A DNA stretch of 64,000 nt, from contig NC_081410.1 in NCBI RefSeq assembly GCF_030272615.1, positions 570,915,152-570,979,151 on the forward strand, read 5' to 3'. The notes below the pieces were generated by a model that saw only the letters and a program-made list of their open reading frames with translations, was not told the origin of the DNA and made no database searches. Within the stretch, counting starts at the first letter, position 1. Every line of letters starts with the position of its first letter. This DNA comes from Cryptomeria japonica. Its lineage: Eukaryota; Streptophyta; Pinopsida; Cupressales; Cupressaceae. The translations under genes were made by a program, and so were the position numbers. Of the stretch, positions 12,385 to 22,311 are shown in pieces.

Positions 12385-13280
12385 TGTTGGGAAAAATGGT
12401 GTCTCATCCTTACATTTATGTGAGGTTACTATTTATAGTAAGTTTTCATTTGAGCACGAAATGGTGCGAAACTCTCTCTAAAGCTTTTGGCTGGCTAGAT
12501 AAGCATTCCGGTAAAGTTGCGTCGCAAGGTCACAGCTAGTTTTGAAGATATTAAAGTTTTCATCTTGGAGGGGTGCAATAAAATGTTTAAACTTAATTTT
12601 GTGGGCTTTAGAGGCTCCAAAACGCCTTGAAAAGTGGCTGTAACCGGCGAAGAAGGTTACGAGGTGATAGAGCAGTTTCTGAGCTTTCCGACGCTTCAAA
12701 CGGTTCGTCAATCAGACACCCGGTTCTCAAGTTATGGCCTCTGGAAGTTTGTACTCCTGAAATAGGAAAAATAATTTGTATCAGATACATAAATGAGCTG
12801 TAAAAGGGAGCGACATGTGTTGATGTGTGCTTTAACATGTCATAGGGCATCTAGAAGGGAGATAAGGTTGGTTACACCTTATTGGGTGGTTTTAGCCCAT
12901 GGTTTTGTAATACCATTTGACGGTTTCTTGTATTGTATCTCCTATTTATGAGGTGTGTGAGATAGAGGTTGGGTGTAAGAGAGTCTTATGGCTATTGAGT
13001 TGCCTCTAAGTCTTTGATTAGTGGTACTCCTACGAAGAGCTTGCTCTGCAAGTATGTTGTAATCTATTTTTGATTGCTGAATAAAATATTGAGCTGCTTT
13101 TGGAGTGTGGGGTTTTTCTCCCGAAAGGGTTTTCCCCACGTAAATCACTGTGTTGTGGTATGAATGCTATTATATCTATTTCTATTTTCTATAACTGTTG
13201 TAACGATCTGAAAAAATTTTGCATTACCCTCTTCTCAAGGTTAGTGTAGGAAGTTGTTTATGCTACTTAACTTCCTTACA
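12385..13280 (+). repeat. Element B 5' LTR
   Basis: 896 bp, starting tgttgggaaaaatggtgtct and ending cttccttaca. It includes the block gtggggtttttctcccgaaagg...ttttccccacgt (about 13107-13140), typical of many plant Copia LTRs near the transcript end. The LTR supplies promoter and termination signals for the element RNA. Confidence 0.95.
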
Positions 13281-13282
13281 AG

Positions 13283-13294
13283 TGGTATCAGAGC
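13283..13294 (+). promoter_or_regulatory. Element B primer-binding site
   Basis: tggtatcagagc follows the 5' LTR by two bases, complementary to initiator tRNA-Met. Confidence 0.92.
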
Positions 13295-13404
13295 CTGATC
13301 ACCTTTGGTTTCAATTGTGGGCAGTTGGGTTTTTTGAACTAATCCAGATTTGAGTGGGAGCTTGTGCAGAAGACACTTTTTGATCTTGTTGCAGGAATAT
13401 TCAG

Positions 13405-14748
13405 ATGGCGAGTTCGTCAGGGAGAATAGAGGTGGAGAAATTTAATTGAAGTAATTTTGAGAATTGGAAGCTGAAGATGGAAGATCTGCTAATAGATCAA
13501 GATCTTTGGGATGCTGTTGATGTGAATGTCCAAAGGCCCTCAGATCCTACTACGGTAGCTCAGTATGATGTTATGGACTGAAAAGCCAAGGGTCTAATCA
13601 GACTGTGCCTGGCAGACTCTGTTCTAATCAATGTCCATGAAAAAAACTCTACAAAGAAGCTATGGACTAAGCTTGGTGAGATGTATCAAGCGAAATCTTT
13701 ACTAAATCAAATTTTCTTAAGAAAGAAATTGTATTCCTTGAAGATGGAAGAGGGTGGACGAATTGTAGACCACTTGGAAGCATTCAATATGTTGGTGGCT
13801 CAATTAGTATCCGTTGGTGTTAAGATGGACGAGGAGGAGAAATGTTAGATCTTGCTTTGTTCTTTGCCTGATTCGTGGGATTCTCTTGTTATGGCTATCA
13901 GTAGTACTTCTATTGTTTTGAAATCTAAAGACATGGTGGGTGCCCTACTCGGTGAAGAGATGTGAAGGAAGGTATCCATCAGTTCAAAGGAAGCCCTAAC
14001 CGTTCATGGAAGACCTAAGGAGAAAGGCAAGAAGAATGAGAAGTGCGACAAGTCCAAATCCAAAGGGAGATCGAAATCTCCTGGAAAGTCCAAAGTCATT
14101 TACTGGAATTGCTGTAAACCGGGTCACATCCGTAAGGACTGCAAAGAAGAAAAGAAGAAGAAGAAAAAGAAAAAGTTTGATTCTGATTCTGAGTCCGACA
14201 AGGAAGATGGCGATGCATTTATTGCAGCTTTGGCGACTCATGCAGGTAATGATGCCTGACTAATTGACTCAGGTGCATCTTTTCATATGACTTCCAATAG
14301 AGATTGGTTTTTTGAATATGAAGGATTTAATGGAGGTAAGGTGTACTTGGGTGATGATTCACCTCTAGACATTGTTGGTCGAGGCAAAGTTAGAATCAAG
14401 TTTTTTGATGGTAGAATAAAAAGGATTAATGGTGTGCTGCATATCCCTGGATTAAAACGAAACCTGTTATCTGTGAACAAACTGATAGATGCAGGTGTGC
14501 AGGTAGTCTTTTATGAAGCAGGATGTAAGATGATTAAGGGTGCTATGGTAGTTGCTAGAGGTGTCAGGTTTGACACTTTGTATAAGCTTGAACCATACAC
14601 TGTTGAGTGTAATAGCACTTCTGTAAAAAGTAAATCTGCGGATACTTCACTGGAAGATTTGAAGGTTTCACCTTCAGCAGATGGAAATGGTTTTTGGGTA
14701 CCTAAGGGTGCTCTTTCATCTGAAGAAAAGTTACCTACATAGAAGACT
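13405..14748 (+). pseudogene. Element B gag and protease part
   Basis: The start is the ATG at 13405 (MASSSGRIEVEKFN), 110 bases past the primer site and in phase with the pol frame ending at 17451. Gag shows the UBN2-type order (FENWKLKMEDLL near codon 20, [12 protein letters not shown] near codon 150). A zinc knuckle at about 14104-14145 is degraded: it reads YWNCCKPGHIRKDC, so the first Cys is Tyr and the spacing Cys has moved. The protease motif is LIDSGASFHM (about 14260-14290). Stops lie at 13447, 13579, 13846, 13963, 14257 and 14740; there is no frameshift. Several fit CGA-to-TGA or TGG-to-TGA/TAG changes. Gag packages element RNA and the protease cuts the polyprotein; neither would be made from this copy. 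Confidence 0.9.
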
Positions 14749-17451
14749 ATGTTATGGCACCAGAGACTTGGCCACATTGGAGAAAAGGGTCTAAGGACCT
14801 TGAAAAATAAAAACCTTGTTGAAGGTTTGAATGATTGTAATCTTGACTTTGATTTCTGTGAGCATTGCATTTATGGAAAACAAAACCGCGTTCAGTTTTA
14901 CTTGAGTTCTCATAAAACCTATGGTGTTTTGGATCTTATCCATTCTGATGTGTTTGGTCCAGTAGATGTCTCTTCGATTGGAAAATCCACATATTATGTT
15001 TCATTTATTGATGATTTTAGTAGAAGGACATGGGTATATTTTCTAAAGAGTAAATCTGAAGCTTTTAGTCATTTTAAAGAATTTAAAGCAATGGTTGAGT
15101 TGCAGACTGGAAAGAAAATAAAATGTTTGAGAACTGATAATGGCGGTGAGTTTTGCTCTAATGATTTTGATAGATTCTATAAAGACTGTGGAATTAACAG
15201 GCAGAAGACAACTCCCTATTCTCCACAGCAGAATGGAGTTGCAGAAAGAATGAACAGGACACTGATGGAGAAGGCTAGGAGTATGTTGAGTGGTGCTGGT
15301 CTTGAACAAAAGTTTTGGGCTGAAGCTGTTGCCACTGCTTGCTACCTGATTAACAGGTCTCCTACATCAGCTCTTGTTGATAAAACGCCTATGGAAGCAT
15401 GGTCAAGTCACAAGCCTTCATTGAGACATCTTAGAGTTTTTGGTTGCGAGGCATATGCACATGTGCCAAAGGAGAAGCGAACAAAGTTGGAGAACAAGGC
15501 TGTGAAATGTATCTTCATCGGGTATAGTTATGGTGTGAAAGGATACAAGCTTTGGGACCCTGTTGCACAAAAGGTAATTCACAGTAGAAGTGTTATTTTT
15601 AGAGAAATTAAGTCTCCTTTTGTTACATTGCAGCCAGAACAGACTAAAAAAGAAGATGTGATTCAACTTCCTTCTACACCTGAAAGAGTTGAATCGAGAC
15701 CCCTAGATAGGCAAGAAGTTGAGGAGAGCTTGTCTAGCTCTGAATCTTCAGAAGAGGAGGAAGAACCTCCAACTCAGCTTGTTCGAAGGTCTACAAGACA
15801 TAGACAACCACCTGAGAGGTATTCACCTAATGATTGGAGATGTATTTTTTCTCTAAATAGTAGTGTGGATGAACCGAAATCTGTAGAAGAGGCATTAGGT
15901 ATGAATGATGCAGAATCCTGGAAGATTGCTATGGAGGAAGAAATGGCAGCTTTGAAAAAGAATGATACATGGGATCTTGTACCATTGCCTGAAGGACGAA
16001 AACCTGTTGGTTGTAAATGGGTATTCAAGAAAAAGATTGGTTCAGATGGAAGCATTGAGAAGTATAAAGCAAGGTTGGTTGCAAAAGGCTACTCTCAGGT
16101 TGAGGGTGTTGATTACGGTGAGATATTTTCTCCTATTGCAAAAATGACGTCCATTAGATTTTTTCTTTCTATTGCTACTGCTTATGATTTAGAGGTTGAG
16201 CAAATGGATGTGAAAACTGCTTTCCTTCATGGTGATTTGGAGGAAGATATTTATATGACACAGCCGGAGCACTATGTGGTGAAAGGCAAAAGTAATTTGG
16301 TCTGTAAATTGAAGAAATCTTTGTATGGCCTCAAACAAAGTCCTAGGATGTGGTACCAGAAATTTGATACATATGTGTTGAGTTTGGGATTTGAACGTTC
16401 TAAATCAGATCACTGTGTTTATTATAAATCTGATGGTGATCATTTCTTATTCATTGCATTGTATGTTGATGATATGTTATTCATTGGTAAAGGGAAAGGT
16501 ATGATTTCAGAACTAAAGTCTCAGCTCGCTGCTAAATTTGAAATGAAAGATCTTGGTGCAGCAAAGCACATTCTTGGGATGGAAATTAGAAGAGATAGGG
16601 TGAACAGAAAGCTATGGCTAGGCCAGAGTAAGTATGTGAATTCAGTGTTACAGAGGTTCAACATGCAGAATTGTAGACCATTGAGTGTTCCTTTTACAGT
16701 TGGAACGAAACTATCTGTTTCAGATTGTCCTACATCCCCATTGGAGATGGAAGACATGAGCAGAGTGCCTTACCAGAGTGCGGTTGGAAGCTTGATGTAT
16801 GCTATGGTCTGTACTAGACCAGACATTGCCCAAGCAGTGGGAGTACTTTCTAGATATATGTCTAATCCTGGTAGAGTTCATTGGGATGCAGTCAAAAGAG
16901 TCTTCAGATATTTGAAGGGTACTTCAGAGTATTCTTTGTGTTATCATGGTAATTCAGTTGGAGACATGACTTCCCTTGATATCCATGGTTATGTGGATTC
17001 AGATTGGGTAGGTGATATTGATAGCAGAAGATCCACCAGTGCTTATGTGTTTACTTTGTTTGGTGGTGCAATTAGTTGGATGAGTAAGCGACAGGCTGTG
17101 GTTGCTTTATCCACTACTAAAGCAGAGTATATGGCAGCTACTCATGCTTGTAAAGAGGCCATTTGGCTTAAGAGACTGTGTTCGGATATTGCAAAAAAAC
17201 AAGGTACAGTGACAGTTTACTGTGACAGTCAAAGTGCAATTAGCCTAGCTAAGAACCCGACATTTCATGCCTGGACCAAACATATTTATGTTCAGTACCA
17301 TTTTGTTAGAGATATGGTCGAAGATGGTAGGGTGAAGCTGGTTAAGGTGGAAACTTTGATGAATGTTGCAGATGCTTTAACTAAGGCTGTGAGCACAGAG
17401 AATTTCAGATGGTGTTCAGAGTCTATGGGCCTTATGGCCCCTAGCAATTGA
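14749..17451 (+). CDS. Element B pol: integrase, reverse transcriptase, RNase H (open 900 codons)
   Basis: This frame stays open from LWHQRLGH to LMAPSN. The HHCC zinc-binding start uses His4, His9, Cys37 and Cys40. The integrase core has Asp67 (HSDVFG), Asp130 (RTDNGGEF) and Glu166 (QQNGVAERMNR), with 35 residues between the last two: a complete DD35E set. A GYS/VFR region ends integrase near 290, followed by an acidic linker (SSSESSEEEEE, about 329-339). RT (RVT_2 type) carries Asp487 (QMDVKTAFLHG) and YVDD at 572-575. RNase H has Asp750, Glu793 and Asp826, and ends with KHIYVQYHFVRD and ADALTKA. All catalytic residues that I can place are present. It lacks its own start because a stop at 14740 separates it from gag, so it would be silent unless read through. 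Confidence 0.95.
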   Translation: MLWHQRLGHIGEKGLRTLKNKNLVEGLNDCNLDFDFCEHCIYGKQNRVQFYLSSHKTYGVLDLIHSDVFGPVDVSSIGKSTYYVSFIDDFSRRTWVYFLKSKSEAFSHFKEFKAMVELQTGKKIKCLRTDNGGEFCSNDFDRFYKDCGINRQKTTPYSPQQNGVAERMNRTLMEKARSMLSGAGLEQKFWAEAVATACYLINRSPTSALVDKTPMEAWSSHKPSLRHLRVFGCEAYAHVPKEKRTKLENKAVKCIFIGYSYGVKGYKLWDPVAQKVIHSRSVIFREIKSPFVTLQPEQTKKEDVIQLPSTPERVESRPLDRQEVEESLSSSESSEEEEEPPTQLVRRSTRHRQPPERYSPNDWRCIFSLNSSVDEPKSVEEALGMNDAESWKIAMEEEMAALKKNDTWDLVPLPEGRKPVGCKWVFKKKIGSDGSIEKYKARLVAKGYSQVEGVDYGEIFSPIAKMTSIRFFLSIATAYDLEVEQMDVKTAFLHGDLEEDIYMTQPEHYVVKGKSNLVCKLKKSLYGLKQSPRMWYQKFDTYVLSLGFERSKSDHCVYYKSDGDHFLFIALYVDDMLFIGKGKGMISELKSQLAAKFEMKDLGAAKHILGMEIRRDRVNRKLWLGQSKYVNSVLQRFNMQNCRPLSVPFTVGTKLSVSDCPTSPLEMEDMSRVPYQSAVGSLMYAMVCTRPDIAQAVGVLSRYMSNPGRVHWDAVKRVFRYLKGTSEYSLCYHGNSVGDMTSLDIHGYVDSDWVGDIDSRRSTSAYVFTLFGGAISWMSKRQAVVALSTTKAEYMAATHACKEAIWLKRLCSDIAKKQGTVTVYCDSQSAISLAKNPTFHAWTKHIYVQYHFVRDMVEDGRVKLVKVETLMNVADALTKAVSTENFRWCSESMGLMAPSN

Positions 17452-17497
17452 TTCATTGTGTTGACATTCCCTTCTGCTCCTGCAAGGTGTTCGACAA

Positions 17498-17507
17498 GTG
17501 GGAGATT
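17498..17507 (+). promoter_or_regulatory. Element B polypurine tract
   Basis: gtgggagatt directly precedes the 3' LTR. It is short, as usual for Copia, and is the plus-strand primer. Confidence 0.85.
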
Positions 17508-18401
17508 TGTTGGGAAAAATGGTGTCTCAACCTTGCATTTATGTGAGGTTACTATTTATAGTAAGTTTTCATTTGAGCACGAAATGGTGCGAAACTCTCC
17601 CTGAAGCTTCTGGTTGGCTAGATAAGCATTCCGGTAAAGTTATGTCGCAAGGTCACAGCTAGTTTTGAAGATATTAAAGTTTTCATCTTGGAGGGGTGCA
17701 ATAAAATGTTTAAACTTAATTTTGGGGGCTTTAGAGGCTCCAAAACACCCTGAAAAGTGTCTATAATTGATGAAGCAGTTACAAGGTGATAGAGCACTTT
17801 GCGAGCTTTCCGATGCTTCAAACAGTTCATCAATCGGACACCCGGTTCTCAAGTTATGGCCTCCGAAAGTTTGTACTCCTGAAATAGGAAAAATAATTTT
17901 TATCGGATACATAAATGAGCTGTAAAAGGGAGCGACATGTGTTGATGTGTGCTTTAACATGTCATAGGGCATCTAGAAGAGAGATAAGGTCGGCTATACC
18001 TTATTGGGTGGTTTTAGCCCATGGTTTTGTAATACCGTTTGACGGTTTCTTGTATTGTATCTCCTATTTATGAGGTGTGTGAGATAGAGGTTGGGTGTAA
18101 GAGAGTCTTATGGCTATTGAGTTGCCTCTGAGTCTCTGATTAGTGGTACTCCTGCGAAGAGCTTTCTCTGCAAGTATGTTGTAATCTGTTTTTGATTGCT
18201 GAATAAAATATTGAACTGCTTTTGGAGTGTGGGGTTTTTCTCCCGAAAGGTTTTCCCCACGTAAATCACTGTGTTGTGGTATGAATGCTATTATATCTAT
18301 TTCTATTTTCTATAACTGTTGTAACAATCTGAAAAAGTTTTGCATTACCCTCTTCTCAAGGTTAGTGTAGGAAGTTGTTTCCGCTACTTAACTTCCTTAC
18401 A
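17508..18401 (+). repeat. Element B 3' LTR
   Basis: 894 bp, matching 12385-13280 over its full length with scattered substitutions; it ends cttccttaca and is followed by the AAGAT duplication. Confidence 0.95.
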
Positions 18402-19908
18402 AAGATGAGAGGGGGGGGCGGTGGTGAATCATACACACCTAATCTTCCATAAAAACATCAGATTCAACCTTAGTAAAATATACTTCAATAATATAACAAA
18501 AACTGTTAAACATGCAAACTCAAACGCTTATAAACATCATAAACCTCATAACACCAGATTTAATGTGGAAACCCAAATAGGAAAAAACCACTGTGGGATT
18601 TCATACCCACTAAGAAATATACTCTTCTAGAGTATGCTCGGTTAAAAGAAAATCCTGTTAAAGATTACAAACACATTGCTAGATGTGACCCGGTTAAGGG
18701 ATTTCCCTCAAATCTATTAGGATCTTCACCTTGTTAGAAGTGACCTTATTAAAGGATTTCAAACACTCAATCAGAATGTCACCTTGCTAGAGGATTTTAC
18801 AAATAAGACTGTTAAGTCCACTCGGTTAAGAGATTTTCTGTTACTTCACAAAATAATAGTAATAAAAATCTATCTGCAACTTCACATCTAAAATGCTAAA
18901 GCAAATTCTTATTTCTTCAATACAATCTAGACATAGAACTAATCTTGTCCATCTACTGGGCTTCTATACTTTGTTATTCAAAGAGGTCTTCAATATTCTG
19001 TGCTCGATAATCACTATGTAGCATCCCTATGCATACACTTGCTTGCATTCATTGTTTATCAACAGTTCCCTATTTATAAACAATAGATAACCACTTAATC
19101 TCCTTGATCACATTTCCCATCATCAATCATAGCCATCAGATCTTCGATCTTGTCCAGGTTCAATGCATCTTTCGATCTGAAAACATTTTACCTTGCCTTG
19201 GAACTTGCATATATTTTTTGGAACTTGTGCTAAGATATTGCGGTTCAATCTGAACTGTAGATCTTCATGCCAATTTTCCTTTGCCATAGATTCATTAACA
19301 AACTTCATTCATGACTTACCAATCATTTAATCAGTTCCAGCTCATCAGCTTCCTTCATTAAATAATGCATGTAACCATTTAATGCATTCTATTATAGCTC
19401 AGTTACAACTCAGTTACAACTCAGTAAATACTAAAATTCACTCGGTAGACATTACGCCTTCTTTAACAGATAGCAATAACCTTAGGGTTTATCGACTAGG
19501 TTCCTTAGGGTTTACCGACTAGGTTCTTTTCTTGGTAACGTAGTATAGTATCAACCTTACAATTAACAACATATGTATGATGTTAAAACTATCTAAACAT
19601 CATGATCTCATCATTGTTTGACTCGGTAATAGTTGCCCATTGAATAACTTATTCTTCCTCTTATTCATCATAATCTTTCCTGTGTCTTTTACTGACATCC
19701 TTATATTCTTCAAATCATACTTCTCAAGATATGGCAACATCATACTGAATTAGAAAATCAATTTCTTGACATCAATGACAAAATAATAATATTAAGATAG
19801 TAAAACATTCTTAATTAGTTATATCCATAATTATCAACAACCTTCTCAATATCCTTATTGAAATGTCAACAATCTTTCATTGTCTGTTATAATGCTATAT
19901 TGCCAACA
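18402..19908 (-). repeat. Element A 5' LTR, main part
   Basis: It starts with the second AAGAT copy (18402-18406), then continues the A LTR from gagagggggggg through to tgccaaca at 19908, the complement of its TGTTGGCA start. It pairs with 6206-7701. A TATA-like box (tatttata on plus) is at 19071-19078 and would drive minus-strand transcription through gag-pol. An extra cggtgg lies beside the G-run compared with the 3' LTR. Confidence 0.93.
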
Positions 19909-20453
19909 ATATATACATATATACATATGTATATAGATATATACATATATGTATACATATATATGTATACATACACACACACACACACACACACATATGT
20001 GTGTGTGTGTGTGTATACATATATATGTATATATGTGTGTATATATGCATAGATATATATGTATAGATATATATGTATACATATACATGTATACATATAT
20101 ATATATATATTTATGTATACATATATATCTATATATGTATATATATACATACACACATATATATATATGTACACACACACACACACACATATATACATAT
20201 ATACATATGTATATATATATACCTACATACATATATATATACATGTATATATATGTATGTATGTATATATATACATATGTATATATGTATATATACATAC
20301 ATATATATATATACATGTATATATAGATATACATACATATATGTAAGTATGTATATGTATATATACATATATATCTGTGTGTGTGAGTATATATATACAT
20401 ATATACATATATATACATATACACACACATATATACATATATACATATATATT
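19909..20453. repeat. TA/CA microsatellite, right part
   Basis: Continuation of the tract at 5579-6156 beyond element A. It contains an (AC)n run at about 19972-19994 followed at once by (TG)n at about 19999-20013, forming a near-perfect palindrome about 40 bases long. Long open frames here are repeat artefacts on both strands. Confidence 0.95.
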
Positions 20454-21358
20454 AATGGTGAAAATATTAGAGTTTCACCCAATGATGTCGTAAAATCACT
20501 AATATTTTGCTAAGATACCACTACATTAAAGAGGAGTGAACCAAATAAATGTAGCCACAAATCAGCAAGGAGAGGGCCAAAAATTCTATTGGACTCACTG
20601 GATCAGGGGTTGATTATACTCTTTTAAATTAAATTGTGAAAATGCTGAAATTAGGGTAAATGTGTTGGAATTGAAGTAAAAGAATGTATAAACAGTGAGC
20701 TACAGTAGTTGGATTGAGCCACGAGAGTGGATGTGAGTAATATATGAGCACTCAGATTCATTCCCAGAATGAGTTCCTAAAATGTCTGGACCAGAATGTC
20801 CATTTTTGTGGTCCTCCACACTTTTTGTTGTCCAAAGGGAAACTTGTTCGTCTTTATAATTAAAGCCAATTCTGAAGCTCGTAGCTCCATACCCATTCCT
20901 ACGCACAATATAGAAGGGAAATTGGTTGCCAATAGGGGTTTATCTTAGGTGAATACCCAGTTTTTGAATAAACCATGAAATAGAAATGAAATGTAATTGA
21001 ATTGCAGTAATGGAAATAATCTTTTTTTAAGGGAGATGTTGAATAATACTTAAAACACTAATGATATACCTTCTTAATGGATTTTTGTTTGTATCCACAA
21101 GCAATTAGGGTTTCATGAAGTCTTCAAAAACATAGAACATAAATGTCAACTCCAATGCTTGAAACGAGACTTATTGCTTGCTCACTTGAATTTAAATGCT
21201 TGATTGCTTGAATTTATTGCTTGAATATCTTAGGTGGTTATTAAAATGAGAGGAGTATACCTTCTTTCATACTTGATTGATCTAGGTCCACACCAAAATG
21301 ATGTTACCATTGAGGGACCCCAAAATGGGCCCTGATTGGGAGGTGCTCTAGTCCTTGA
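20454..21358. other. No gene recognised; left flank of element H
   Basis: A moderately complex stretch with a 68-codon frame on the minus strand (20700-20906) that I do not recognise, and short attgcttg iterations near 21175-21230. It ends ctctagtccttga, which joins to ctgaggaccaaagag past element H, giving the target before insertion. Confidence 0.5.
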
Positions 21359-22104
21359 TGTTAGAATTTCTTGACTTAAAACATGTATAGCATATTAAAA
21401 CTATGTACCAGTAAGTAGAGAATAATGCAATAAACAGAAATAAAAGCAACCACATAAGAGACACACCATAACACAATGATTTAATGAGGAAACCCGGTGT
21501 GGGAAAAACCTCAGTGGGATTTGTGATCCACAATATTCACTTACTGGCCAATAAGAGAATATTACTACTACAAGAGGGGCCTGCACATGTAGGAAGGCCA
21601 AGTACCTAGAGCACACTGCTCAAAATGGAAGTCTCGCTGACTTACAAAATGGATTGTATAAATCCAGTGTCTTGTACTACTTCAGAATAGCATCTATAAT
21701 GCCAGATCTAGTACTGATTTCTGCTCTGCTTCTTACATAAACCCTTAACCTATATTTCGCATAATAGGTTTGCCTAATTACATATTTTGCATCACTTTCT
21801 TCTATCTCACTTACAATGTTCTATAATGATCTCTCTTTATATAGGAGTCATTTTACATCATGCCTAAGTTGGCTTACAAAGATTTTACAATAATAAATAA
21901 AATATATTACAACAAAAATCCTATCAGCCTCAGTGCCGGTATGCTTCCTTTCTCTGCCGGTGCTGGTAGTCCAAGTGCCAGTGTAGAGTCTTCTTTGCTG
22001 CTGTCGATGTAATGTCTTGCCGGTGTCATAGGATTGTAAGTTTTCCATCAATGACAAAACCTTCAATCACCTACAATGTCTCATTGGAGTGTCATATGCC
22101 AACA
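21359..22104 (-). repeat. Element H 3' LTR, with a deletion near its 3' end
   Basis: 746 bp, paired with 27074-27844. It begins (plus strand) tgttagaatttcttgac, whereas the partner has about 45 more bases, including the G-run/GATTCA block, between its tgttag and the shared ttagaatttcttgac. The short ttag homology at the join suggests a deletion. The TATA box tttatata (plus) is at 21836-21843 and the hairpin gtgggatttgtgatccac at 21514-21531. Confidence 0.9.
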
Positions 22105-22270
22105 ATCTCCCCCTTTGGCATTGATGGCAACACTCATGAGAAAATCCAAAAATGTGTCATCCAAAAAGTGTCCAAAACTATGTGATCCAAAAATGTGTGA
22201 ACTCCCCCTGAGCAGATGAGTCTTTTCCTGATTATTTTCTCATACCACTACTCCCCCTTTGGCATCAATG
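22105..22270 (-). promoter_or_regulatory. Element H polypurine tract, proximal and distal copies
   Basis: On the minus strand, tgccaaagggggagat (22120-22105) abuts the 3' LTR. A second block, attgatgccaaagggggag (about 22269-22251), lies 150 bases upstream, just after the ORF2 stop. Both share the ATTGATGCCAAAGGGGGAG core. Confidence 0.75.
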
Positions 22271-22311
22271 ACAAAGGTTGTCAAGATGTCAATAGAGTAT
22301 GGTTTCATTAC

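Larger units (their letters stand above)
12385..18401 (+). mobile_element. Element B: complete Copia retrotransposon (Tork-like)
   Basis: LTRs at 12385-13280 and 17508-18401 are about 95% alike by eye, both with TG...CA ends. A perfect 5-bp target duplication AAGAT flanks it (12380-12384 and 18402-18406). It has a primer site, a gag-protease-integrase-RT-RNase H frame of about 1,348 codons in one phase, and a polypurine tract. Six in-frame stops lie in the gag-protease part; the last 900 codons are open. It is the youngest event at this locus because it sits inside the A LTR. Confidence 0.96.
6157..19908 (-). mobile_element. Element A: Copia LTR retrotransposon, split by element B
   Basis: A full-length minus-strand Copia element: 3' LTR 6157-7701, internal region 7702-12335, 5' LTR 12336-12384 plus 18402-19908. 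ATATA flanks both ends (6152-6156 and 19909-19913), as expected for a 5-bp duplication, though it lies within a TA repeat. Element B sits inside its 5' LTR. The two A LTRs are about 93-95% alike by eye. It has a tRNA-Met primer site, a polypurine tract and a degraded gag-pol. Element C (60288 onward) is a close relative, with gag-pol similar nearly throughout. Confidence 0.92.

Noticed and set aside
12478-13148. Minus-strand frames of 68-80 codons in the B LTR
   Set aside because: They are repeated in the 3' LTR at 17618-17972, lie in noncoding LTR sequence and match no protein.
14511-17833. Minus-strand frames of 60-120 codons inside element B
   Set aside because: They lie opposite the gag-pol frame or LTR and mirror its codons.
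20700-20906. 68-codon minus-strand frame considered as a host exon
   Set aside because: No splice context or family recognised; too short to support.
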